Positions 46,442 through 55,514 of a DNA stretch of 64,000 nt are shown here, one piece after another. Source of the stretch: Sphingomonadales bacterium UBA6171. GTDB lineage: Bacteria; Pseudomonadota; Alphaproteobacteria; Sphingomonadales; Sphingomonadaceae. Under the pieces are notes generated by a model, which did no database searches, was not told the origin of the DNA, and saw only the letters and a program-made list of their open reading frames with translations. Positions within the stretch are counted from its first letter, which is position 1, and each line of letters starts with the position of its first letter. The translations under genes were made by a program, and so were the position numbers. The stretch covers positions 14,292 to 78,291 of the forward strand of contig DITZ01000048.1 of the NCBI GenBank assembly GCA_002422985.1. The letters are read 5' to 3'.

Positions 46442-47584
46442 ATGGCGCTCAAAAGCCGCATCTGTGAGATTCTCGGGATCGAATATCCGATCCTTCTGGC
46501 CGGAATGGGCGGGGCGAGCGTTCCCGCGCTCGCAGCCGCGGTATCCAATGCCGGGGGGCTTGGCGTTCTCGGCGCGGCGGCCTGCTCGCCGGACCAGTTG
46601 CGCAGCTGGATCCGCCAGACCCGCGAGATGACCGACAAGCCGTTCGGGGTCGATACGCTGCTGCCGGCCTCCGTCCGGCGCGGTTCGGCACCGCAAAGCG
46701 GCGGCGCGCCGGAAAACCCGATGGCCCTGCTCGACGACTACCGGCAGTTCACCCGCGAGTTCATGGAGCGCGAGCATCTGCCCGCCGTCGATGCCGCCAT
46801 GGCCATGCGCGCGGCGGGCGCGCCGGAAATGGGCAAGCGCGGGCCGCAACTGTTCTCGCGGGAATTTTTCGAGGCGCAGATGGAAGTGGTGATCGAGGAA
46901 AAGGTGCCGGTCTATGCCGCGGGCCTTGGCAATCCCGAACCATGGATGGACCGGCTTCATGCCAATGGCACCAAGGTCATGGCGGTCATCGGCAAGGTGA
47001 AGCACGCCCGGCAGGTGGTCGATTCCGGCATCGACCTGATTGTGGCGCAGGGTCATGATGGCGGCGGCCACAATTCCCCCATCGGAACCTTCTCGCTGAT
47101 TCCGCAGGTGGTTGATGCGGTGGGCGATCGGGTGCCGGTGATCGGTGCGGGCGGAATCGCCGATGGCCGCGGGGTCGCCGCGGCGATGATGCTGGGAGCC
47201 GATGGCGCGTGGATCGGCTCGGCGTTCCTGGCAACCGATGAAGCCGGCATCGAACGGTTCCAGAAGGAGGCAATCGTCGAAAGCGTTGATGCGGATACGG
47301 TCGTCAGCCGCTCGCTGACCGGCAAGCCGGCGCGCATGATCCGCAACAAATGGGCCGATGCCTGGGTTGCGGCGGGCAAGGAGCCGCTTCCCATGCCCTA
47401 CCAGTCGATGATTTCAGGGCCGGTCATGGCCGCGGGCATCAAGGCTGAGCGCAAGGACATCTACCCCGGCTTCGCGGGTCAGGGCATCGGCCTGATCGGC
47501 GCGATCCGCCCGGCCGCGGAGGTGATGCGCGATCTGGTGGAGGGGGCCGAAAGGGCGCTGGCCGCTGCCAGATTCTATGCCTGA
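46442..47584 (+). CDS. Nitronate monooxygenase family flavoprotein
   Basis: 380-residue FMN TIM-barrel protein of the 2-nitropropane dioxygenase/FabK superfamily. Visible are an N-terminal PILLAGMGG, AQGHDGGGHN, IGAGGIADG and a phosphate-binding GADGAWIGSAF. A ggaggagg site precedes the ATG. True nitronate substrates are unlikely in this acyl-CoA setting; members of this superfamily also act as enoyl reductases or as quinone/enone reductases. It opens the run leading to the aldolase and acyl-CoA dehydrogenase genes. Confidence 0.88.
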   Translation: MALKSRICEILGIEYPILLAGMGGASVPALAAAVSNAGGLGVLGAAACSPDQLRSWIRQTREMTDKPFGVDTLLPASVRRGSAPQSGGAPENPMALLDDYRQFTREFMEREHLPAVDAAMAMRAAGAPEMGKRGPQLFSREFFEAQMEVVIEEKVPVYAAGLGNPEPWMDRLHANGTKVMAVIGKVKHARQVVDSGIDLIVAQGHDGGGHNSPIGTFSLIPQVVDAVGDRVPVIGAGGIADGRGVAAAMMLGADGAWIGSAFLATDEAGIERFQKEAIVESVDADTVVSRSLTGKPARMIRNKWADAWVAAGKEPLPMPYQSMISGPVMAAGIKAERKDIYPGFAGQGIGLIGAIRPAAEVMRDLVEGAERALAAARFYA

Positions 47585-47608
47585 CCGGCGGCAAGACAGG
47601 GACGCGGC

Positions 47609-48799
47609 ATGAACCGTTCACACAGCATTTCCTTTGCCGACAAAGCCGCCATAACCGGCGTGGGCGAAACCGCATTCGTCAAGGGCACCGAACGCACCGC
47701 GGTGGACATGATGCTCGACGCGTCGCGCCGGGCCATCGCCGATGCCGGGCTGAAGCCATCCGATATCGACGGCATGGTGCCACCGCCGATCTATACGACG
47801 TCGGAGGAAATGGCCGCCAATCTCGGCATCGATGTGCTGCGCTATGCGGCCACCGTGCATATGGGCGGCGCCAGTCCGACGACGGCGCTGCAGAATGCGG
47901 CAATGGCAATCGCCAGCGGCCTTTGCGATCATGTGCTCGTAACGCTGGGCTGGAACGGCTATTCCGCGCTCAGGCCCAAGCCGGGTGCCCCGCCCACCCG
48001 GCCGATGAACATGAACACGCTGACCAATACCATCCAGGGCTATTATATCCCCTATGGCGTGTTCCTGCCGGTGCAGATGTATGCCTGGCTGGCGACGCGC
48101 CATTCGAAGCTCTATGGCGTCGGCGCGGATGCGATGGCGGCCGTGGCGCTTACCTGCCGCCGTCATGCGCAGTTGAATCCGCGCGCCTTTACCTATGGTC
48201 GCGAACTGGATGCGCAAACCTATCATTCGGCGCGCTGGATATCCGAGCCTTTCCGCCTCTACGACTGCTGCCTTGAAACCGATGGCGCCTGCGCGGTCGT
48301 CATCTCGCGCATGGATCGGGCCAGAGACATGCCGCATGTGCCCGTCAGCATCGCCGGCGCCGCCGAAGGCCACCCCTATCCCGCCGACGACATCCCGTCC
48401 CGGCCCGACCCCTTCAAGATCGGTCTCAGCTATGCCGCCCCGCGCGCCTTCGACATGGCCGGCGTCACCCGCGCGGACATGGACTTTCTGCAAATCTATG
48501 ATTGCTTCACCTATGTCGTATTGCTGCAACTCGAAGCGCTGGGCTATTGCGAACCGGGCGGACAATCCGAATTCGTCGCCAATGGCCAGATCGAGCTGGG
48601 CGGACGCTTTCCGATCAACACCCATGGCGGCCTGCTGAGCGAAGCGCATGTCTGGGGCCTCAATCATATCGTGGAGGCCGTGCGCCAACTGCGCCACGAC
48701 TGCGGCGAGCGTCAGGTGCCGGGGGCGCAGACCGGGCTGGTAACCGGATGGGGCGATCTCGGCGACGGCAGCATCGCCATCCTCAGGAGGTTTGCATGA
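47609..48799 (+). CDS. Thiolase-fold protein without catalytic Cys, Ltp2-like
   Basis: 396 residues of the SCP-x/lipid-transfer thiolase branch. Where thiolases carry the nucleophilic cysteine the sequence reads [12 protein letters not shown], and the C-terminal motif is [17 protein letters not shown] rather than GHPxGxSG. This pattern matches Ltp2, the retro-aldolase that removes the last steroid side-chain carbons with a DUF35 partner. Its stop overlaps such a DUF35 gene. Predicted reaction: C-C cleavage of a beta-hydroxyacyl-CoA with a tertiary alcohol. Confidence 0.85.
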   Translation: MNRSHSISFADKAAITGVGETAFVKGTERTAVDMMLDASRRAIADAGLKPSDIDGMVPPPIYTTSEEMAANLGIDVLRYAATVHMGGASPTTALQNAAMAIASGLCDHVLVTLGWNGYSALRPKPGAPPTRPMNMNTLTNTIQGYYIPYGVFLPVQMYAWLATRHSKLYGVGADAMAAVALTCRRHAQLNPRAFTYGRELDAQTYHSARWISEPFRLYDCCLETDGACAVVISRMDRARDMPHVPVSIAGAAEGHPYPADDIPSRPDPFKIGLSYAAPRAFDMAGVTRADMDFLQIYDCFTYVVLLQLEALGYCEPGGQSEFVANGQIELGGRFPINTHGGLLSEAHVWGLNHIVEAVRQLRHDCGERQVPGAQTGLVTGWGDLGDGSIAILRRFA

Positions 48800-49269
48800 G
48801 CGACGAGCGCGATCTGCCCCCCAAAATGCGGCGCGCGGACCAGAATGGCGCGCAGAAAGCACCGCCCAAGCCGCTGCCGCGCCCGCAGGACCCGGTCGAA
48901 CGGGAATTCTGGAAGCGGTGCCAGGACGGCCATCTCTATTTCCAGCGTTGTGGCGGTTGCGGCCGCTTCCGCCACCTGCCGCGCTATATGTGCGCGGGGT
49001 GCGGCTCGCCGGAATTTTCCTGGGAACGCAGCAGCGGCAAAGGCATCCTCTTTTCCTGGACCATCACCCACCAGGCTCTCCACCCGGCATTTGCCGACGA
49101 AATCCCCTTTGTGGCGGCGGTGGTGGAACTGGAAGAGGGCGTGCGCATGGCCACGCGGCTGATTGATTGCGATCATGAGAGGCTTGAACTCGACCTGCCG
49201 GTGGAAGTGGATTTCGAACTGATCGGGACGGACTTCCGCCTGCCGGTTTTCCGCCTGTGTGAAAGATAG
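48796..49269 (+). CDS. Zinc-ribbon OB-fold (DUF35) protein
   Basis: 157 residues. A leading helix ([13 protein letters not shown]), a four-cysteine rubredoxin-like zinc ribbon ([16 protein letters not shown]) and an OB fold ([13 protein letters not shown]). It overlaps the upstream thiolase-like gene (ATGA) and has a perfect aggagg site. In actinobacteria the DUF35 domain of ChsH2 binds and activates Ltp2; the gene order here implies the same partnership. Confidence 0.9.
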   Translation: MSDERDLPPKMRRADQNGAQKAPPKPLPRPQDPVEREFWKRCQDGHLYFQRCGGCGRFRHLPRYMCAGCGSPEFSWERSSGKGILFSWTITHQALHPAFADEIPFVAAVVELEEGVRMATRLIDCDHERLELDLPVEVDFELIGTDFRLPVFRLCER

Positions 49270-49276
49270 CAGCGCC

Positions 49277-50527
49277 ATGGATCTCGAATATGGACCCGAA
49301 TATGATGCGTTCCGCCATGAGCTGCGCGCTTTCATCGACGCGCACCGCCATCTGGCGCCGCCTTCTGCCGATCGGGCGGCCAGACCCTCGCCGGCGTCGG
49401 TCGCCTGGCAAAAGCTGCTGATCGCGCACGGCTATGCCGCGCGGACGATCCCGAAGGAATATGGCGGCTATGGCGCCGAGCCGGATATATTGAAATCGCG
49501 CATCATCGCGGAGGAATTTTCACGCGCCGGCGTGCCGGGCGGGCTGGCCAATCAGGGAATCTCGATGTTCGTGCCGACCCTGCTGGAGCTAGGCACCGAG
49601 GAACAGAAGCGGCGCTGGATCGCGCCGACGCTGAAGGGCGAGGTCGTCTGGTGCCAGGGCTATTCCGAACCCGGTGCCGGGTCGGACCTTGCCAACCTCA
49701 AAACCAGCGCGCGGGTCGAACAGGGTGAATTCGTCATCAATGGCCAGAAAATCTGGACCAGCACGGCAAAACAGGCCGACATGATCTTCTGCCTCGTCCG
49801 GACCGAAGCCGACGCGCCCAAACATAGCGGCATTTCCTACCTGATCTTTTCGATGGACACGCCCGGCATCGAGGTTCGCCCCCTGAAGACGATGACCGGG
49901 CACGCCGAGTTCAACGAGACCTTCTTCACCGATGTGCGCGTGCCGGTGGACCAGATCGTCGGCCAGCGCGGACAGGGCTGGTTCGTCGCGAACGCCACCC
50001 TCGGCCATGAGCGCGGCATGCTGGGCGATCCAGATGCGCTCGAAAATCGGCTGCAGGCGCTGATCACGCTGATGCGCGAAGAGCGGATCGGACAAGATCG
50101 CGCCATCGACAATCCGCTGCTGCGCGACCGGCTGGTGGCGCTGCAAGCCGAAGTGGCGGCGATGAAATATAATGGGATGCGCATCCTGTCGAACAGCCTG
50201 CGGGGAGAGCCGGGCGGCATGGCGAAGCTGATCGTCAAGCTGCAAAGCTGTGAGCTGGCGCACCAGATTTCCGCGCTGGCAATCGATGCTTTGGGCGAAC
50301 TGGGCATTCTCTATCACCACAGCCCGCGCGAACGCGACCGGGGGGCGTGGCAATGGAATTATATGTTCCAGCTCGGCCTCATCATCGGCGGCGGAACCGC
50401 GCAGATCCAGAAGAATATCATCGCCGAACGCGGCCTCGACATGCCGCGCGAGCCGAAAGTGGCGAAGATTCCGGATGCGGGGCAGAAATCCACCGGCATG
50501 GCACGTCAGAAGCAGGGGGCAGACTGA
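49277..50527 (+). CDS. Acyl-CoA dehydrogenase, long subunit type
   Basis: 416 residues: KEYGGYGAEP, GYSEPGAGSDLANL, GQKIWTSTAKQAD and a C-terminal LIIGGGTAQIQKNIIAERG. A Lys/Gln-rich tail of about 20 residues follows. The ATG at 49277 is used; a GTG at 49259 inside the DUF35 gene is possible. The stop overlaps the next ACAD start by 1 bp (TGATG), so the two are coupled and probably co-assemble. Confidence 0.9.
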   Translation: MDLEYGPEYDAFRHELRAFIDAHRHLAPPSADRAARPSPASVAWQKLLIAHGYAARTIPKEYGGYGAEPDILKSRIIAEEFSRAGVPGGLANQGISMFVPTLLELGTEEQKRRWIAPTLKGEVVWCQGYSEPGAGSDLANLKTSARVEQGEFVINGQKIWTSTAKQADMIFCLVRTEADAPKHSGISYLIFSMDTPGIEVRPLKTMTGHAEFNETFFTDVRVPVDQIVGQRGQGWFVANATLGHERGMLGDPDALENRLQALITLMREERIGQDRAIDNPLLRDRLVALQAEVAAMKYNGMRILSNSLRGEPGGMAKLIVKLQSCELAHQISALAIDALGELGILYHHSPRERDRGAWQWNYMFQLGLIIGGGTAQIQKNIIAERGLDMPREPKVAKIPDAGQKSTGMARQKQGAD

Positions 50528-51618
50528 TGGATTTCGGACTTTCGCAGGACCAGCGGATGCTGCGCGACGCGGTTTCGCGCTGCCTTGCCGATCACTGCCC
50601 GCTCGACCATGTCCGCGAATGTGCGGACCGGGACAGCACGTTCAGCGACAAGGTGCTGCACGCGCTGCACGCACTGGGAATAGCCGGGATGCTGGTTCCC
50701 GAAGCCTATGGCGGCCTCGGCATGACCCTGCTGGACGCGGCGGTGGTCGCGGAACAGCTCGCCTATGCGGTTGCCCCGGTGCCCTTTCTTGCCAGTCATG
50801 TTCTGGCCCCGATCGCGCTGAGCGAGGCCGGCAGCGCGGCGCAAAAGGCCCGGTGGCTGCCGAAGATCACAAGCGGCGCGGCGCGCATTGGTGTCGCGAT
50901 TGCCGAGACCATCGAAGCGCGCGACGGCGCGGGGGTTGCTTCCACCGCCGGCAAGCTCAACGGCACCGCCTTGTTCTGCCTCGATTTCGAGGGTGCCGAC
51001 GCCTATATTGTGGCCGACGCCGGCGGCAGGCTGCACCTCGTCGACGCCAAAGCCCCCGGGCTGGAGACCATCGCGCTGACGACCATCGATCGCACCCGCA
51101 GCGTCGGGGAATTGCGTTTCGAAGGGACCGGGGCGGAACCATTAATCGACGATGGCGGCGTTACAACCGCCCGGCTGCGGGATGCCGGCCGGGTGATCCT
51201 CGCCGCCGACAGCCTTGGCGCCGGCCAGGCCATGATCGAAAAATCTGTCGAATATGCCGGGCAGCGCGAACAGTTCGGCCGCCTGATCGGCAGTTTCCAG
51301 GCGGTGAAGCATATGTGCGCCGAGATGGCCGCCCGGCATGAACCCTGCCGCTCGCTCGTCTGGTATGCCGCCCATGCGTTTGACGCGATGCCCCAGGAAG
51401 CCGCGCTCGTCGCCTGCCATGCGAAATCCCACACCGGCGAAGTCCATCGATTTGTCGCCCGCACGTCCACCGAAGTGCATGGCGGCATGGGCTTCACCGA
51501 CCTGCTTGGCCTGCATTATTGGTTCAAACGGATCGGCTTTGACCGGCAGGTGCTGGGCGGGCCGGAAACGGTGCGGGCCGAGGCGGCGGCACTGCAAGGC
51601 TGGACCAAAGCCGCCTGA
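50527..51618 (+). CDS. Acyl-CoA dehydrogenase, short subunit type
   Basis: 363 residues. No SEPxAGSD in the mid domain; the C-terminal half has EQFGRLIGSFQAVKH and VHGGMGFTDLLGLHYW. Partner of the long subunit encoded immediately upstream. It is the fourth short-type acyl-CoA dehydrogenase in the window. Confidence 0.9.
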   Translation: MDFGLSQDQRMLRDAVSRCLADHCPLDHVRECADRDSTFSDKVLHALHALGIAGMLVPEAYGGLGMTLLDAAVVAEQLAYAVAPVPFLASHVLAPIALSEAGSAAQKARWLPKITSGAARIGVAIAETIEARDGAGVASTAGKLNGTALFCLDFEGADAYIVADAGGRLHLVDAKAPGLETIALTTIDRTRSVGELRFEGTGAEPLIDDGGVTTARLRDAGRVILAADSLGAGQAMIEKSVEYAGQREQFGRLIGSFQAVKHMCAEMAARHEPCRSLVWYAAHAFDAMPQEAALVACHAKSHTGEVHRFVARTSTEVHGGMGFTDLLGLHYWFKRIGFDRQVLGGPETVRAEAAALQGWTKAA

Positions 51619-51675
51619 TTTACTGCCGGGAGACGTGCGCGTGAGACGCCGCCCCGCCGGGAGAGGAGAAGCGAT

Positions 51676-53289
51676 GTGATCGACTGGAATCTGGGCGATA
51701 TTCTCGATGCTATCGAACCCGTCATGCCGCGGGATGCGCCGGCGCTGATTCACGGGGACCGGATCGTCACCTGGCCGGAATTATCCGCGCGTTCGAACAA
51801 TATCGCCCGCGCCCTGCGGCGGCGCGGCGCTGATACCGGCGCGAAGGTCGCCTTTTACATGCGCAACCGCACCGAATATGGCGAGCTGATGGCAGCCTGT
51901 TTCAAGGGGCGACTGACCCATGTGAACATCAACTACCGCTATCGGCCCGAAGAGGTTTTCTACATCTTCGACGATTCCGACAGCGAGGTCATCGTTTACA
52001 GCGAGGAGTTCCGCGACTGTATCGTCGAGCTTAAAGACCGGCTGGAGAAGGTTCACAGCTTTGTGGAAATTGGCGACGCCGCCGACATCGCGCCCTTTGC
52101 CATCCCCTATGAGACGCTCGCGCAGGAGGGCGATGGATCGGCGCTCGGCATCACCCGCTCGCCCGACGATCTGCTGTTCATTTATACCGGCGGAACCACC
52201 GGCCGGCCCAAAGGCGTGATGTGGCGGCATGACGACATGCGCAAGGCGCAGCTCGACACGCAGAGGCCGGCCGGCCCGGTTCCGGAGACAGTGGAAGACA
52301 ATGTCGCGCTGATCACGCTGAACGGGCCGGGCAGGCGCACGCTTTCCGCCTGTCCGCTGATGCACGGCACGGGCTTCATCACCGCGATCGGCGCGCTGAT
52401 GACCGGCGGCGCCGTGGTCAGCCTGTCGGACCCGTCCTTCGATGCTGCGGAATTGTGGGAGACCGTCGAGAAGCACAGGGTGCAAAGCATCGCCATTGTC
52501 GGCGACGCCTTTGCCAGACCGATGCTGCGCGCGCTGGACGAGAATCCCGGTCGGTGGGACACGACCAGCCTTGGTGCCATCGTCTCATCCGGCGTGATGT
52601 GGAGCAGAGAGGTGAAGGCGGGCCTGTGCAGACATATTCCCCGGGTCATACTGATGGACAGTTTCGGCGCCTCCGAAGGGCTTGGTTTCGGGCTGTCGCT
52701 GACAACCGCAAAGGGGGGCACGAACACCGCAAAATTCGGCATCGGCGAATTCTGCGATGTCTTCGACGAGAATGACCGGATCGTGCAACCGGGAAGCGGC
52801 GTGCCCGGATATATCGCCCGCAAAGGTGCGATTCCATTGGGATATTATAAGGATCCCGAAAAATCCGCCAAAACCTTCCGCACCATCAATGGCGTGCGCT
52901 ATTCGATTCCGGGCGACTGGTGCCGGGTAGAGGCCGACGGCAGCCTGACCCTGCTGGGCCGTGGCAGCGTGTGCATCAACACGGCTGGCGAGAAAGTATA
53001 TCCCGAGGAAGTGGAGGAGGTTCTGAAAACCCACCCCGCCATCAGCGACGCGCTGGTCGTGGGTGTGCCGAACGAAAAATGGGGCCAGGCCGTCACCGCC
53101 GTCGTGCATCTGAACGCGGGCGTCCCGTTCGACGAACAGGCGATCAGGGACCATGTGCGCGGGCAGTTGGCAGGCTATAAAACCCCCAAAGCCATCTATC
53201 CGACAGACACGCCGCTGCGCGCATCAAACGGCAAGGCTGACTATGCAACAGCAAAAGCAATCGCCGAGCGCGCGACTGCCGCTTCATGA
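51676..53289 (+). CDS. Acyl-CoA synthetase, FadD17/FadD19-like
   Basis: 537-residue ANL ligase. The P-loop has the form YTGGTTGRPKGVMWRHDD, the signature of the actinobacterial steroid side-chain ligases FadD17/FadD19, where other ligases read TSGTTGxPKG. PLMHGTGFITAIGALMTGG, DSFGASEGLG and a C-terminal ASNGKADY lysine also fit. The GTG start at 51676 has a ggagagga site. As last gene of the operon it should activate the carboxylic acid produced by side-chain oxidation. Confidence 0.9.
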   Translation: MIDWNLGDILDAIEPVMPRDAPALIHGDRIVTWPELSARSNNIARALRRRGADTGAKVAFYMRNRTEYGELMAACFKGRLTHVNINYRYRPEEVFYIFDDSDSEVIVYSEEFRDCIVELKDRLEKVHSFVEIGDAADIAPFAIPYETLAQEGDGSALGITRSPDDLLFIYTGGTTGRPKGVMWRHDDMRKAQLDTQRPAGPVPETVEDNVALITLNGPGRRTLSACPLMHGTGFITAIGALMTGGAVVSLSDPSFDAAELWETVEKHRVQSIAIVGDAFARPMLRALDENPGRWDTTSLGAIVSSGVMWSREVKAGLCRHIPRVILMDSFGASEGLGFGLSLTTAKGGTNTAKFGIGEFCDVFDENDRIVQPGSGVPGYIARKGAIPLGYYKDPEKSAKTFRTINGVRYSIPGDWCRVEADGSLTLLGRGSVCINTAGEKVYPEEVEEVLKTHPAISDALVVGVPNEKWGQAVTAVVHLNAGVPFDEQAIRDHVRGQLAGYKTPKAIYPTDTPLRASNGKADYATAKAIAERATAAS

Positions 53290-53453
53290 GCAACAGCCCG
53301 GCATGGGCAGCGACGCTGAAATCTGCGTCGCTTCAGCCGTCCGTCTCTGCGGGAAACAGGCTCCACTCGAAAATGGTGCCAATCAGGCAGCGCGGCTGCG
53401 CCTGACAGGTTTCGGCGGTTGAGTGCGGGGCGGGGGCGTTCTAGCGTGGGGTG

Positions 53454-54770
53454 ATGCACGGTTCCTCCCAGCTTCCACGGCAGCATTTCATGCTGGTTTT
53501 TTCGGCGCTGCTGGTGACGGCGGCGGGGAATACCGCGCTGCAATCGGTGCTGCCGGTGATCGGGCGGGAAATCCGCATTCCGGATCTGGCGATTGCGATG
53601 ATCTTCTCCTTGTCGGCGCTGTTCTGGACCTTTTCGGCGCATTACTGGGCGCGGCGATCGGATATCGTCGGCCGGCGGCGGCTGATGATCGTGGGGGTGA
53701 CGGGCTTTGGCGTTTCCATGCTGCTGTGCGCCTGCGTGGTGCTGGCGGGACTGAAGGGCCTGATTCCGCCGCTGCTGACCTTTTTGCTGTTTACCGTGGC
53801 GCGGGGGGTTTTCGGGATTTTCGGGGCGGCGGCCAATCCGGCGGCGCAGGCCTATGTCGCGGGGCGGACGAGCCAGGCGGAGCGGACGGCGGCGCTGGCG
53901 ATGCTGGCATCCGCGTTCGGGCTGGGGACGATTTTGGGGCCGGCCGTGGCCCCGATCTTCATCCTGCCGGTCGTGGGGCTGGCGGGGCCGATGTTTGCCT
54001 TTGTGGGAATCGCCCTGATCGTGGTGCTGGCGATCCGGACCGGCCTGCCGGATGATGCGCCGGCGGCGGGTGATGCGCCGCAGGGCGGGCGGGGGGCACC
54101 GGCCTCCATGCCGACGCTGGGCTCGATGAATATGGGGGCCAGTGCGACGGCGGCGGACGCCAACAGCGCGACCGGCCGCCGGGAGCGGCTTTCGGTGACA
54201 GATCCGCGCGTGCGGCCATTCATGATCTTCGGCTTTGTGGCGGGATCGGTGCAGGCGGGAACGGGGCAGGCAATCGGGTTTTTCATCATCGACCGGATGT
54301 CGGACGGCACCGGCATTGCGCCGACGCAGCTGATCGCCATCACCTTCATGGCGGGCGCGGGGGCGACGCTGCTGGCGCAATGGGGGCTGGTGCGGATGCT
54401 GAACCTGTCACCATCGCAGATGATGCGCTGGGGGAGCGTGATTGCGGCGGCCGGGCTGGCGGGGATCGCCTTTGCGCCTGGCTTTTATGCGCTGGTGTTT
54501 GCCTTTGCGGTGTCGTCAGCCGGCTTTGGCTTTGCGCGGCCGGGGTTTATGGCGGGATCGTCGCTGGCGGTGGGGCGCGGCGAGCAGGGCGCGGTGGCGG
54601 GCGCGGTGACATCGGTGAACGGTGCCTGTTTTGTGCTGGCACCAGCGATCGGCATCGGCCTGTATGAACTGGTGCCGGAACTGCCCTATTGGCTGGCGGT
54701 GCCGATCATGCTGGCGCTGGCGATATATGCGTGGGGAAACGGCCTGCTGCGGACCAGCCAGCCGGTGTGA
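53454..54770 (+). CDS. MFS transporter
   Basis: 438-residue major facilitator with about 12 predicted membrane helices and the loop motif ARRSDIVGRRR between helices 2 and 3. A long Ala/Gly/Met-rich cytoplasmic loop lies mid-protein (around residues 200-245). GTG at 53451 and ATG at 53454 are adjacent; I use the ATG. It stands alone, 164 bp after the CoA ligase, in a patch unusually rich in G on the coding strand. Drug or metabolite efflux is likely; substrate unknown. Confidence 0.88.
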   Translation: MHGSSQLPRQHFMLVFSALLVTAAGNTALQSVLPVIGREIRIPDLAIAMIFSLSALFWTFSAHYWARRSDIVGRRRLMIVGVTGFGVSMLLCACVVLAGLKGLIPPLLTFLLFTVARGVFGIFGAAANPAAQAYVAGRTSQAERTAALAMLASAFGLGTILGPAVAPIFILPVVGLAGPMFAFVGIALIVVLAIRTGLPDDAPAAGDAPQGGRGAPASMPTLGSMNMGASATAADANSATGRRERLSVTDPRVRPFMIFGFVAGSVQAGTGQAIGFFIIDRMSDGTGIAPTQLIAITFMAGAGATLLAQWGLVRMLNLSPSQMMRWGSVIAAAGLAGIAFAPGFYALVFAFAVSSAGFGFARPGFMAGSSLAVGRGEQGAVAGAVTSVNGACFVLAPAIGIGLYELVPELPYWLAVPIMLALAIYAWGNGLLRTSQPV

Positions 54771-55055
54771 GGGTTTGAAGGCGGTATTGCGCGATGACCA
54801 GCGGGGGCTGGCGGCGCGCGCGGCGGTGCCGGTTTCGGCCAGAATGGCTGTGCGGCGCAGACGCCGACGGACCGGGTCATCAGGCAGTTCCACGAACCGG
54901 CACCCCACAGGAGGATCCGGGACTCCACCCCAGTCCCGACCTTGGCAGGCGCTTAGGCAAAGCCGGCGCGGTGCGGTCGCCTGTCCGGCGGTGAGCCTTT
55001 GCTCACACATAAAATAATCTTGCTGTTTATAAGCATCATTACTATCTACGCGCAC

Positions 55056-55514
55056 ATGGCCGACAATCTCGGATTCCGTATCAGTGACCTGTCCCGATTG
55101 CTGCGGCGGCAGTTTGATGAACGCGCGCGCCGGATCGGCGTTACGCGGCCGCAATGGCGAACATTGACCATGCTGCGACGCAATGAGGGCATCAATCAGA
55201 GCGGGCTTGCGGAATTGCTCGAGGTGGAACCGATCTCCCTGTGCCGGATGATCGACCGCCTGGAGGAAGCCGGCCTGGTCGAACGCCGCCGCGATCCCAT
55301 GGATCGGCGGGCCTGGCGGATCTTTCTCACCGACAAATCCCGGCCCACCATTGAGCGGCTGGAGGTGATTGCCGACGAGCTGTTCGAGGTGGCATTGGAC
55401 GGGATTCACGCGGCCGAGCGTGACAGGCTGTTCGACGCGCTCGACCGGATCCGAAGCAATCTTGGCGCCAACCAGACCGAATTCGAGATCGAGCAAGCAA
55501 GCAATCATGGCTGA
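55056..55514 (+). CDS. MarR family transcriptional regulator
   Basis: 152 residues, winged-helix MarR protein (RPQWRTLTMLRRNEGINQSG, MIDRLEEAGLVERRRDP, DRRAWRIFLT). The start at 55056 is chosen because the ATG 57 bp upstream would add a hydrophobic, AT-rich leader unlike the family. It overlaps the EmrA-type gene by 8 bp, forming a classic self-regulated marR-emrA-emrB operon. It resembles the broken MarR copy at 10267. The 285 bp upstream (54771-55055) hold no other gene; their AT-rich last 50 bp should carry promoter and operator. Confidence 0.92.
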   Translation: MADNLGFRISDLSRLLRRQFDERARRIGVTRPQWRTLTMLRRNEGINQSGLAELLEVEPISLCRMIDRLEEAGLVERRRDPMDRRAWRIFLTDKSRPTIERLEVIADELFEVALDGIHAAERDRLFDALDRIRSNLGANQTEFEIEQASNHG

